Positions 55,320 through 63,274 of a stretch of DNA of 64,000 nucleotides are shown here, piece after piece. The DNA lies in the NCBI RefSeq assembly GCF_003864295.1, contig NZ_BDQK01000009.1:43537-107536 (forward strand), given 5' to 3'. Positions within the stretch are counted from its first letter, which is position 1; the number at the start of each line of letters is the position of its first letter. This DNA is from Aphanothece sacrum FPU1 (GTDB taxonomy: Bacteria; Cyanobacteriota; Cyanobacteriia; Cyanobacteriales; Microcystaceae). Under the pieces are notes generated by a model. It saw nothing but the letters and a program-made list of their open reading frames with translations, was not told the DNA's origin and did not search any database. The position numbers were made by a program, and so were the translations under genes.

Positions 55320-55490
55320 ATGGCATTTTTTCGTCAATATATAGCTCCCTTCCTGATTCTTTTGATGTTTTTATTCGCTTTAGTGGCAGTGAGTATACGG
55401 GCTTTTTTACCCTCAGATTTAGCAGCACCTGCACCTATTGAAGATGGGGCAATATCAACAATAATTATTAACTTAGAGAGGATAAGTTGA
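55320..55490 (+). CDS. Small single-span membrane protein (56 residues)
   Basis: ATG 55320 to TGA 55488-55490. It reads MAFFRQYIAPFLILLMF and continues hydrophobic through FALVAVSIRAFLP, then a short polar tail (SDLAAPAPIEDGAIS). This gives one membrane helix near residues 9-28. The stop overlaps the TTG start of the acetyltransferase gene by 4 bases (TTGA), so the two are probably translated together. No ribosome site is obvious. I do not recognise a family, but pattern and coupling support a real gene. Confidence 0.6.
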   Translation: MAFFRQYIAPFLILLMFLFALVAVSIRAFLPSDLAAPAPIEDGAISTIIINLERIS

Positions 55491-55966
55491 CTTACTTACC
55501 TGAAGGTTATTCCCTCGAAATGGGATCATCTAAAGATAAATATCGACTGATAAAATATATGAAATTAACTTATCAGGAATTGTTTCCCAATCAGTTAGAT
55601 TTTAGCCATTTAAACATTACGGTTGAACGATATTTTACTCAAGAAACTCCTATTTGGTGGATCAAATTTCAAGGGAAAACTAAGCAACTATCTACCTCTG
55701 TCGCTTGTCTCTGGATGGGCAATGCAGTCGATCAGGTGACAGGAGATTATTATGGTCACATTTTCTTGATTTATGTTACCCCAGAACACCGTCGTCTTGG
55801 GTTAGCTACTGCCCTTATTCATCATGCTCAAATTTGGGCTAAATCTAGAGGCGATCGCCAACTCGGACTACAGGTATTTAATATTAATCAACCTGCTCTT
55901 AATTTGTATCATAATTTAGGCTTTGTCACCAAATCTTACTTAATGCTTAAACCCCTAGATAATTGA
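55487..55966 (+). CDS. GNAT-family N-acetyltransferase
   Basis: 159 residues from TTG 55487 (TYLPEGYSLEMGSSKDKY), preferred over ATG 55520 because the family begins with this strand. The acetyl-CoA loop is HIFLIYVTPEHRRLGLATAL (RRLGLA as Q/RxxGxG/A), with the final block LGLQVFNINQPALNLYHNLG. The acceptor is unknown. It overlaps the small membrane protein upstream and lies 49 bases before the ABC ATPase gene. Confidence 0.85.
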   Translation: MTYLPEGYSLEMGSSKDKYRLIKYMKLTYQELFPNQLDFSHLNITVERYFTQETPIWWIKFQGKTKQLSTSVACLWMGNAVDQVTGDYYGHIFLIYVTPEHRRLGLATALIHHAQIWAKSRGDRQLGLQVFNINQPALNLYHNLGFVTKSYLMLKPLDN

Positions 55967-56015
55967 TAGTTATTGATTTTTTATAAACAGTTCAATTTTT
56001 TTGACTTACGGAATC

Positions 56016-56969
56016 ATGATAGAACAAGAATTAGCTATTTCTACCTCTAATTTAACCAAACAATTTGATCGTCATTTAGCGGTAAATCAAGTAGAATTAC
56101 AAATAGAAAAAGGGGAAGTTTATGGCTTAATTGGGCCAAATGGGGCTGGAAAAACTACTTTAATTCGGATGTTAGCGGCTGCAGAAGATCCCACCATTGG
56201 CGAAATTTATATTTACGGCGATCGCTTATTAAGAAATGATAGTAATACTCGTCTTAAACAGCGAATAGGCTATCTTCCTGATGATTTTCCTGTCTATGAA
56301 GATTTGAATGTTTGGGACTACTTAGACTATTTTGCACGACTCTATTATCTCAAGTCTCCTCATCGTCGTCGTCGCCTTCAAGAAGTGCTGGAATTAGTCC
56401 AATTAACCAGTAAACGAACCAGTAAAATTAACACTCTTTCTAGAGGGATGAAACAGCGTTTAAGTCTAGCGAGAACTATACTCCATGATCCCATTTTACT
56501 ATTATTAGATGAACCTGTATCTGGTTTAGATCCTATCGCTAGAATGCAGTTTAGAGAAATTATAAAGGTCTTACAAACAGTGGGAATGACTATTTTTATA
56601 TCTTCCCATGTGCTTAGTGATTTGGCTCAATTATGTACCTCTGTTGGTATTATGGAATTAGGATTTTTAGTCGAAAGTACCTCTCTACAAGACCTTTATC
56701 AAAGGCTATCTCAGCAGCAAATCATCATTAAAACTTTGGGAGATTTAGAAACATTACAACAAGAATTAAAACATAATTCTTATGTAGAGGAATGGCAATT
56801 TATTTCAGAAGAAAACAGTCTGAAAGTCAATTTTTCAGGAAATGATCAAGAAAGTGCAGAATTATTAAAAGCTTTAATAACTGCAGGAATTCCTATTAGT
56901 GAATTTCATTGTATTCAAGAAGATTTAGAGACTATTTTCTTGAAGTTAGGTCATAAGCAGGCATCTTAA
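56016..56969 (+). CDS. ABC transporter ATP-binding protein
   Basis: 317 residues from ATG 56016; a TTG at 56001 would add five. Walker A GPNGAGKTTLIRML, Q-loop region GYLPDDFPVYEDL, signature LSRGMKQRLSLA, Walker B ILLLLDEPVSGLDP and switch SSHVLSDL are all present. It is the DrrA/CcmA-like type used in ABC-2 exporters. The C-terminal ~90 residues form a typical regulatory tail. The partner permease is at 57342 on the same strand after a repeat-rich gap. Confidence 0.93.
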   Translation: MIEQELAISTSNLTKQFDRHLAVNQVELQIEKGEVYGLIGPNGAGKTTLIRMLAAAEDPTIGEIYIYGDRLLRNDSNTRLKQRIGYLPDDFPVYEDLNVWDYLDYFARLYYLKSPHRRRRLQEVLELVQLTSKRTSKINTLSRGMKQRLSLARTILHDPILLLLDEPVSGLDPIARMQFREIIKVLQTVGMTIFISSHVLSDLAQLCTSVGIMELGFLVESTSLQDLYQRLSQQQIIIKTLGDLETLQQELKHNSYVEEWQFISEENSLKVNFSGNDQESAELLKALITAGIPISEFHCIQEDLETIFLKLGHKQAS

Positions 56970-57030
56970 TCAATTGACAATTGACAATTGATAATTGATA
57001 ATTATAGTAATTCTCATCCTAGTTAGATAA

Positions 57031-57058
57031 GTAGGGGTCAACGGCCGTTGACCCCTAC
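57031..57058. repeat. Perfect 28-bp palindrome of the CGGCCG family, copy 4
   Basis: GTAGGGGTCAACGG followed directly by its exact complement half, no mismatch and no loop. Best member of the family in this window, placed between the ABC ATPase and permease genes, next to the inverted copy of the 62-bp repeat. Confidence 0.95.
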
Positions 57059-57325
57059 AGGGCAAAGTTGACCCCTACAGGGCAAGGTTTTGCCGGATGA
57101 CGAATGTCCTAACCTGTAAAAGTAATGCTATATTAACTATCAACTGATAAACAAAGTCAATTATCCATCATTGAATTATAAGGAAATTTTGGGCAATTCT
57201 CAACAAATACTTTATAATTGAATTACACTAAATAATTAAAGCGTAACAGGCCGAGCAACGTCTATTAAACGCTAATATTTAATCAGAGTCCCATGTAAAT
57301 TTTTGCGAATAAACCAACATATTTG

Positions 57326-57341
57326 AAGGAGGATATGCTAT
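57326..57341 (+). promoter_or_regulatory. Strong ribosome-binding site for the ABC permease
   Basis: AAGGAGG at 57326-57332, nine bases before ATG 57342. An upstream out-of-frame ATG at 57335 opens a five-codon frame (MLYDS) that ends just inside the gene, so a small upstream initiation is possible. The strong site fixes the permease start. Confidence 0.8.
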
Positions 57342-59072
57342 ATGATAGCTGACTATTGGGATAAAATCGGTGATGGGAATCCTCAATTATTAAGAGAAAT
57401 TAAAGGAAGATTAAATCCAAGAAATACAGCGATCGCCGTGGTAATTTCAGTTATTGGTCAACTGTTTTTATTGCTGATATTTAATAGCAATCTTCCGTCA
57501 GAAGTGCAAAATTACGATCTGTATCATGGACAATTTAATCGTTATTGTACTGCCACACCTCCCCCAGAAATTTATCAAAATTCTTATTATGGGGTACCTT
57601 TTTGTATCCAAGATTTACTAGGAAATTGGGTGATTAATTGGCAATTATGGTGGTTTGATGTATTTCGTACCTTGAGTATTGTGGGAATTTTTGTCTTATT
57701 AGTAGCTGGAATTTATTTACTTATTGCTGATTTATCACGGGAAGAAAATCGAGGAACTCTTAACTTTATTCGTCTCAGTCCCCGCACTCCCAAAAATCTT
57801 TTATTAGGTAAAATGTTAGGGGTTCCTTGTTTAGTTTATCTCATGGGATTAATAGCTTTTCCTTTACATTTAATTGCCGCATTTAATGCTCATATTCCTA
57901 TTAGTTTAATTTTAGGATTTTATGGAGTTATTCTTAGTAGTTGTGCCTTCTTTTATAGTGGGGCTTTATTGTATGGGTTAGTCAGTTCAAGTTTAGGAGG
58001 ATTTCAAGCTTTTTTAGGCAGTGGAGGGGTTTTATTTGGGCTATTTATCTTAACGAGCATTTCTTTTGCTTCAGGAGATTCTGTATCTCAGACTCCCTTT
58101 GATTGGGTCATGCTTTTTTATCCAGGAACGATTCTATCTTACCTCGCCAAGTCAACTTTTTTACCTACTAATACGCTTGATTTTAATTACGAAAATCTCA
58201 ATAATTTACGTTGGTATGGACAAACTATCTGGCAAAATACATGGTTAGGAATTGGATTTATTGTGTTTAATTATGGCTTATGGACTTATTGGATAGGTCA
58301 AGCTTTAAAACGACGTTTTCATAATCCTACTGCTACTTGGTTGAGTAAATATCATAGCTATTACCTATCAGCAAGTTTTATCATTATGGTATTGGGATTT
58401 GTTTTCCAACCTAGTCGTTATGGCAGTTTATCACAACATCTTCGAGAAAATTTCTTGATTTTACAAACGTTTATTGTTGCCTTTTCTTGTTTGTTAATGG
58501 TTGCTCTAAGTCCCCATCGTCAAACTTTACAAGATTGGGCCAGATATCGTCATTATAATAAACAGCATCATCGCTCTATTATGGAGGATTTAATCTTGGG
58601 AGAAAAAAGTCCTTCTATAATTGCAATAGCTGTCAATTTAGGTATTATATTTGTTGCCTTAGTTCCAGGAATTTTGCTTGCTCCTGTAGAGAACAAATTT
58701 TTCTTATTGCTTGGCTTATTGTTGGGGATGAATATGATTCTGATTTATAGCATTATCGGTCAAAGAATATTAATGCTAAAAACACCCAAAAGTACCCTAA
58801 TAGCAACCTTAGCTATTGGAAGTTTAATTACCTTACCGCCGATGGGCTTAGGTATGTTAGGATTATTCCCTGATAAAGTAATGACTCCCTGGTTGTTCAC
58901 CTTTTTACCCTTAGTTGTGTTAGAAAATATGGCTAAATGTCCTTCAATTATCATGTTTATGTTCTCCATTTTGGGACAAAGTTTATTAATCACATTAGGA
59001 GGATTTGAGATGAAAAAACAATTACAAAAAGTAGGGGAGTCACAAACAAAACTACAAGAAACTTCAATATAA
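57342..59072 (+). CDS. ABC-2 type transporter permease
   Basis: 576 residues with about twelve hydrophobic segments in two halves, separated by a polar stretch. The pattern REENRGTLNFIRLSPRTPKNLLLGKMLG in the first half is the coupling-helix region of ABC-2 permeases. The start is fixed by AAGGAGG nine bases upstream of ATG. With the ATPase at 56016 it should form an exporter; the cargo is unknown. A DNRLRE protein gene follows 14 bases later. Confidence 0.85.
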   Translation: MIADYWDKIGDGNPQLLREIKGRLNPRNTAIAVVISVIGQLFLLLIFNSNLPSEVQNYDLYHGQFNRYCTATPPPEIYQNSYYGVPFCIQDLLGNWVINWQLWWFDVFRTLSIVGIFVLLVAGIYLLIADLSREENRGTLNFIRLSPRTPKNLLLGKMLGVPCLVYLMGLIAFPLHLIAAFNAHIPISLILGFYGVILSSCAFFYSGALLYGLVSSSLGGFQAFLGSGGVLFGLFILTSISFASGDSVSQTPFDWVMLFYPGTILSYLAKSTFLPTNTLDFNYENLNNLRWYGQTIWQNTWLGIGFIVFNYGLWTYWIGQALKRRFHNPTATWLSKYHSYYLSASFIIMVLGFVFQPSRYGSLSQHLRENFLILQTFIVAFSCLLMVALSPHRQTLQDWARYRHYNKQHHRSIMEDLILGEKSPSIIAIAVNLGIIFVALVPGILLAPVENKFFLLLGLLLGMNMILIYSIIGQRILMLKTPKSTLIATLAIGSLITLPPMGLGMLGLFPDKVMTPWLFTFLPLVVLENMAKCPSIIMFMFSILGQSLLITLGGFEMKKQLQKVGESQTKLQETSI

Positions 59073-59086
59073 ATACTGTCTAAGTG

Positions 59087-59800
59087 ATGCAACCTACCAT
59101 CAAACAAATTCTGTTAATTGTGGTTGCTATGTTAGTTTATTTAACTGTAATGCTAACAGCAGCAACCGCACAAGACACCCAAATGATTTCACCGAGTAAA
59201 GATAATACTCTGGTAGAAAACTTAATGGGTTCTCTGAGTAATGGTGCTGGACAACGGTTTTTTGTGGGACGCACTAATCAAGGAACTGATAATATTAGAA
59301 GAGGGGTTATTGCCTTTGATATTGCTAAAAGTATTCCTAAAGGATCTAAAATAACTGAAGTGAATCTTACCCTAACCTTAGAACGAACTCCAGGAGGAAA
59401 ACAATCCATAAAATTACATAGACTTTTGCAAAACTGGGGAGAAGGTAAGTCTAGTCATCAAGGAGGGAAAGGAGGAAAAGCAACATCAGGTGAGGTAACT
59501 TGGATTTATACTTTTTATGATACTCAATCCTGGTCTAATCAAGGTGGATATTTTTCTGATATAGTTAGTGGTATTCAGGTGGTAGATGATGTTGGTGTTT
59601 ATGTTTGGAAATCTACTCCTAAAATGGTAGCTGATGTGCAAGACTGGTTAGATTTTCCTCAAAGTAATTTTGGCTGGTTATTATTAGGAAATGAAATCAC
59701 ACCAGGTACAGTAAAAGGGTTTGCTAGTCGAGAAAGTAAAGAACATTTAGCACAACCAAAACTTATGGTTATGTATGTTAAACCATCATCAATTTTGTGA
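59087..59800 (+). CDS. Secreted DNRLRE-domain protein
   Basis: 237 residues from ATG 59087 (GTG 59084 would add one). A signal peptide covers ~1-28 (ILLIVVAMLVYLTVMLTAATA). The rest matches the DNRLRE beta-sandwich: DNTLVENLMGSLSNGAGQRFF, RRGVIAFDIAKSIPKGSKI, HRLLQNWGEG, then VADVQDWLDFPQSNFGWLL and ASRESKEHLAQPKLMV. These domains occur in exported carbohydrate-active or adhesive proteins; here it is the only domain. It lies 14 bases after the ABC permease, so export by that system is conceivable, though the signal peptide suggests Sec. Confidence 0.8.
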   Translation: MQPTIKQILLIVVAMLVYLTVMLTAATAQDTQMISPSKDNTLVENLMGSLSNGAGQRFFVGRTNQGTDNIRRGVIAFDIAKSIPKGSKITEVNLTLTLERTPGGKQSIKLHRLLQNWGEGKSSHQGGKGGKATSGEVTWIYTFYDTQSWSNQGGYFSDIVSGIQVVDDVGVYVWKSTPKMVADVQDWLDFPQSNFGWLLLGNEITPGTVKGFASRESKEHLAQPKLMVMYVKPSSIL

Positions 59801-59827
59801 GAATCATGGATTTATGTAAAAAAAAAC

Positions 59828-59889
59828 AGGGCGGGTTTATCTAGTTTTTTGGTGAGAATCATGGATTTATGTAAAAAACCCGCCCCTAC
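59828..59889. repeat. GGGCGGGTTT-bounded inverted repeat, copy C
   Basis: Starts AGGGCGGGTTT and ends AAACCCGCCCCTAC. A 26-base direct repeat of TGAGAATCATGGATTTATGT plus A-run occurs at its left (about 59798-59823) and inside it (about 59850-59875), so part of the element was duplicated. It is the inverted relative of copy A. The 320-bp gap to the next gene holds no coding sequence. Confidence 0.85.
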
Positions 59890-60119
59890 AAATTTTGTGT
59901 AATTAATTTTGTCTACCTACTTAACTGAAATGACCCTACAGTTAGTTTTGAGTAAGTTAACCTGTTCATAGCATATTTTGGCAAAAATTGCACAGTTAAG
60001 ATCTTAAGAAATGGGAAAAAAGATTTATAACAAAATATTAAATAAGTGACCAAGATTTAACGGAATGAACCCAAAAAATAATAAAGTGAGAAGATGCCAA
60101 AATCAATCAAAAGTAAGCA

Positions 60120-60932
60120 GTGAAATCTAGCCATTCCTCCTTTGATACTCAGGCGCAAAACTATGATTTGCGGGTAGGTCTATCAGAAAACTGTTGTCAG
60201 GCGATCGCGCAAACCGTCTTAACCCTTTCTCAAGCACAACCCTCGGATCTTCTTGTTGAAATTGGTGCGGGAACAGGAATGATTGGTCAATGGTTTGTTA
60301 AGTCTTTTGTGAACTATTTGGGCTTTGATTTGTCTCAAGAAATGCTCAATATCTTCCGAGAAAGATTAGAAAAAAATAACAGCCATTGGACATTATTAAA
60401 ATCAGATGGAAATGATATTTGGCCAGTGGATGATCACAGTGCGAAAGTCATTTTTAGTTCTCGAAGTATTCACCTATTAGACTCAGAAGAACACATCATT
60501 AATGAAACTTTTCGTATCGCTCATCCCCAAGGATGTATTTTTTTAGTTGGAAATATTAAACGAGACTCTGACAGCATCAAAGCAAAAATGAAACAACAGA
60601 TGCACCAAGAACTTGCTTTACAGGGTTTAGCAAAATATCCCAAAGAAAAGAAACTGCAACGACTAACGCAACTATATAGGGAACGTGGGGCCAAACCCAT
60701 AGAACCTATAGAGGTTTATTGTTGGACAGTTACTAATACCCCAGAACAGTCTCTGCAAAGTTGGCAAGACAAACCAGGGTTAGGGGGAATAGACATTCCC
60801 CCTACTACAAAACAAGAGATTTTATATAAGCTACAAACTTGGGCCGATGATTCTTTGGGGGGACTTACTCAGACTTTAGAATCTCAAGAAACCTATGTAT
60901 TACAAGGCTTTTGGCTCCCTCCCACAGAATAA
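60120..60932 (+). CDS. Class I SAM-dependent methyltransferase
   Basis: 270 residues from GTG 60120 (KSSHSSFDTQAQNYDLRVG). Motif I LLVEIGAGTGMIGQWFV, acidic motif YLGFDLSQEMLNIFRERL and motif III PQGCIFLVGNI are present; SSRSIHLLD is the motif II area. It belongs to the Methyltransf_11/25 type. The C-terminal ~120 residues are less typical. It stands 33 bases before the first molybdenum-storage-like gene and may be transcribed with it. Confidence 0.8.
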   Translation: MKSSHSSFDTQAQNYDLRVGLSENCCQAIAQTVLTLSQAQPSDLLVEIGAGTGMIGQWFVKSFVNYLGFDLSQEMLNIFRERLEKNNSHWTLLKSDGNDIWPVDDHSAKVIFSSRSIHLLDSEEHIINETFRIAHPQGCIFLVGNIKRDSDSIKAKMKQQMHQELALQGLAKYPKEKKLQRLTQLYRERGAKPIEPIEVYCWTVTNTPEQSLQSWQDKPGLGGIDIPPTTKQEILYKLQTWADDSLGGLTQTLESQETYVLQGFWLPPTE

Positions 60933-60965
60933 CTATAAGTTCAATGAATATTAACCAGGATAATT

Positions 60966-61802
60966 ATGACAAATCCCGTTTTTTTAGCCGAAAATCAGTT
61001 ACTATCTGACTTAGGTAAATCTCTTGTCACAGGTTCTTTGAGTGATGAACGGGTGCTAAATCAGACCAACAATGAACCCCCGATCAAAATTCTCCCTAAC
61101 GCCAATGTACTAAAAATTGGTGGACAAAGTTTTATGGATCGCGGTCGTCGGGCGGTTTTCCCCTTAATTGAGGAAATTGTCGAAAATTTGGGCCGTCATC
61201 AGATGATTATAGGTACAGGGGGGGGAACTCGCGCTCGTCATGCCTATAGTGTAGGCGTTGATCTGGGACTACCTACAGGGGTTTTAAGTGTCTTGGGAAC
61301 CTTTGTCAGTATGCAAAATGCTCGCATGATCTATTATTTATTAGCACAACATGGCATTCCTTTCATTGAACCTGTACAGTTTGGGCAAATGTCCCATTAT
61401 TTGGCGGAAAGAGGGGCTGTCATCTTTTTTGGAATGCCTCCTTATACGTTTTGGCACGAAAACCCCAGTATTGGGCGTATTCCTCCCCATCGTACCGATA
61501 CAGGAGCTTATTTAGTTAGTGAAGTATTTGGTACAAAATCCATGATTTTTATTAAAGACGAAGAAGGTCTTTATACTGCCGACCCCAAAAAGGAGCCTAA
61601 TGCTAAGTTTATCAAACGGATCTCGGTTGGGGAGTTACGGGAACTTGATCTTCAAGATGTGATCGTCGAACGTTCCCTGATGACATTTATGGAAAATGCC
61701 AGCAACCGACGCTCTATCCGCGTCATTAATGGACTTCAACCCGGAAATTTAACCCGCGCCCTTAATGGACAAGACATAGGTACTGAAATTTATGCAGATT
61801 AA
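60966..61802 (+). CDS. Molybdenum storage protein-like subunit (MosB-like), amino acid kinase fold
   Basis: 278 residues. It strongly resembles the beta subunit of Azotobacter molybdenum storage protein: LPNANVLKIGGQSFMDRGRR near residues 38-57, MIIGTGGGTRARHAYSVG, FFGMPPYTFW, GRIPPHRTDTGAYLVSEVFG, IFIKDEEGLYTADPK and RVINGLQPGNLTRALNGQ. MoSto is an alpha/beta hexamer that uses ATP to pack molybdate or tungstate as polyoxometalate clusters. The alternative is another uridylate-kinase-fold function. It pairs with the gene at 61962. A hairpin at 61810-61842 follows its stop. Confidence 0.78.
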   Translation: MTNPVFLAENQLLSDLGKSLVTGSLSDERVLNQTNNEPPIKILPNANVLKIGGQSFMDRGRRAVFPLIEEIVENLGRHQMIIGTGGGTRARHAYSVGVDLGLPTGVLSVLGTFVSMQNARMIYYLLAQHGIPFIEPVQFGQMSHYLAERGAVIFFGMPPYTFWHENPSIGRIPPHRTDTGAYLVSEVFGTKSMIFIKDEEGLYTADPKKEPNAKFIKRISVGELRELDLQDVIVERSLMTFMENASNRRSIRVINGLQPGNLTRALNGQDIGTEIYAD

Positions 61803-61809
61803 TATTTTT

Positions 61810-61916
61810 GTCGGGGCGGGTTTAACAATGTTAAACCCCGACATAAGTTACCGTAGGGGCCGTTTTATACAAAAATTCTCTTATTTTTACCAAAATTCAG
61901 ATAAAACCGCCCTTAA
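61810..61916. repeat. Hairpin plus GTAGGGGCCGTTTTA inverted repeat between the two MoSto-like genes
   Basis: GTCGGGGCGGGTTTAACA and TGTTAAACCCCGAC (61810-61842) form a stem with a 4-base insertion in one arm. A second unit runs from GTAGGGGCCGTTTTAT (about 61852) to ATAAAACCGCCCTTA (about 61915). Both resemble the GGGCGGGTTT family. They may attenuate transcription between the two subunit genes or simply be mobile repeats. Confidence 0.65.
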
Positions 61917-61961
61917 AGCCGTTTTTTTGACCCTTAACCCTTAACTATTTCAGAGGAAATT

Positions 61962-62795
61962 ATGACTACAATATTAGACAATGGCGATCGCCGTCATCAT
62001 CTCAACTCCATACTCATGCGGGAAAGTCTACTAGATAAAGAGGTAGAAAAATCCACAGAAACTCCAGTTATTCGGATGTTACCGGATACCTATGTTGTCA
62101 AAATCGGGGGCCGTTCCATTTTAGATGCGGGAAAAGCGGTTACTTATCCGGTTGTTGAAGCTTTAGCGAATTTATTGGACAGCAAAAAACTGATTATTGG
62201 TACAGGAGGAGGGGCCAGAAGTCGTCATGTCTTCTCTATTGGTATTGACTTAGGAATGCCCTCAGGGGTACTTGCAGAACTCGCTCAAGCGGATGCTTTG
62301 GGGAATGCCCATATTTTGGGTGCGTTATTAGCCCCTTATGGGGTTGTGGCCATTCCTCCCGAAATTTTTGGTCATCTGTTACCCCTATTTATTCGTAGTG
62401 TCCCAGGTGTTATTTTTACGGGAGTTCCACCCTATTCTTTATGGGAACATCCCCCCGCTATCGGACGTATTCCTCCTCATGGTAGTGACTCAGGATCATT
62501 CTTATTAGCGGAATGTTTTGGGTGTCAAAATGTTACTTTAGTTAAAGATGTGGACGGACTTTATACTGAAGATCCGAAAACGAATTCTAACGCAAGTTTT
62601 ATCTCAGAAATTTCTACAACTGAGATCAGAAAAGGCAATTTTGAAACCCTACCTTTTGAGCGAATTTTACTCGATTTATTGGATAATTCTCGATTACAGA
62701 AACAAGTTCAAATTGTCAACGGACTTGATTCTGATAAGATTAGAGCCGCCGTTAATGGGGAAAAAGTCGGAACTATTGTTTATGGCGATCGCTAA
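61962..62795 (+). CDS. Molybdenum storage protein-like subunit (MosA-like), amino acid kinase fold
   Basis: 277 residues. It is a diverged paralogue of the preceding gene and nearer the MoSto alpha subunit: LPDTYVVKIGGRSILDAGKA, LIIGTGGGARSRHVFSIGI, FTGVPPYSLW, GRIPPHGSDSGSFLLAECFG, LVKDVDGLYTEDPK and VNGLDSDKIRAAVNG. Having both kinds side by side, 160 bases apart, is what an alpha/beta heteromer requires. GAGG lies close upstream of ATG 61962 (CAGAGGAAATT). A molybdate store would fit a diazotroph or nitrate user, but no nif or mod gene is in the window. Confidence 0.78.
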   Translation: MTTILDNGDRRHHLNSILMRESLLDKEVEKSTETPVIRMLPDTYVVKIGGRSILDAGKAVTYPVVEALANLLDSKKLIIGTGGGARSRHVFSIGIDLGMPSGVLAELAQADALGNAHILGALLAPYGVVAIPPEIFGHLLPLFIRSVPGVIFTGVPPYSLWEHPPAIGRIPPHGSDSGSFLLAECFGCQNVTLVKDVDGLYTEDPKTNSNASFISEISTTEIRKGNFETLPFERILLDLLDNSRLQKQVQIVNGLDSDKIRAAVNGEKVGTIVYGDR

Positions 62796-62798
62796 CTT

Positions 62799-62826
62799 GT
62801 AGGGGTCAACGGCCGTTGATCCCTAC
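62799..62826. repeat. 28-bp palindrome of the CGGCCG family, copy 5
   Basis: Same sequence as the perfect copy at 57031 except GATCCC for GACCCC in the right arm. It starts three bases after the second MoSto-like stop, where it may act as a transcript end. Confidence 0.9.
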
Positions 62827-62968
62827 CCATGTTTTTCTATAATATTTATGTACAAAAAGTCTAAATCGCCACCATCTTAATACTGTATAATAAGATACAA
62901 TATTCTGTATTTTCGTAGAGTGCGTGTTTGCGTTACAGTATAATGGTGTTAAAAATAAAGGTTTTGTT

Positions 62969-63232
62969 ATGAAAAAAGTTAATGTTACTCAAGTTCAAGA
63001 CTCTTTTGATGATTTTCTAAACTGCATTGACCAAGAGCAAATTGTGATTGAAAAGGAAGGAAAAGCTATAGCAACCCTGATTAATTATGAAGAATGGAAA
63101 CGATTAAAACAGTTAGAAATGGAACTCATGAATGAAGACAAAGAAAGTTTTTACACTGTGGAAGAAGTCATTGCTGAATATAATCAAATTCACGGGACAG
63201 AATTTACATTAGAGAATTTAAAATCTGTCTAG
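62969..63232 (+). CDS. Phd/YefM-type antitoxin without visible toxin
   Basis: 87 residues from ATG 62969 (MKKVNVTQVQDSFDDFLNC). The pattern QIVIEKEGKAIATLINYEEW is the Phd/YefM dimer and DNA-binding core, followed by a C-terminal helix region that would cover a toxin (ESFYTVEEVIAEYNQIHG). No RelE, Doc or PIN gene follows; the next gene, 42 bases on, is a penicillin-binding protein. A longer frame from 62924 is less likely. It may be an orphan antitoxin or repressor. Confidence 0.82.
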   Translation: MKKVNVTQVQDSFDDFLNCIDQEQIVIEKEGKAIATLINYEEWKRLKQLEMELMNEDKESFYTVEEVIAEYNQIHGTEFTLENLKSV

Positions 63233-63274
63233 GGAAATGTTGCGCTAGAATGAGTCATCGTCTAACTACCAACT

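Larger units (their letters stand above)
56970..57341. other. Repeat-rich gap within the ABC exporter genes
   Basis: Contains a heptamer run (AATTGAC/AATTGAT) at about 56972-57004, a perfect 28-bp palindrome at 57031-57058, a partial CCCCTACAGGGCAA duplication at ~57052-57085 and the second copy of the 62-bp repeat at 57072-57132. The last 200 bases are unique and AT-rich. No gene is seen. Confidence 0.75.
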
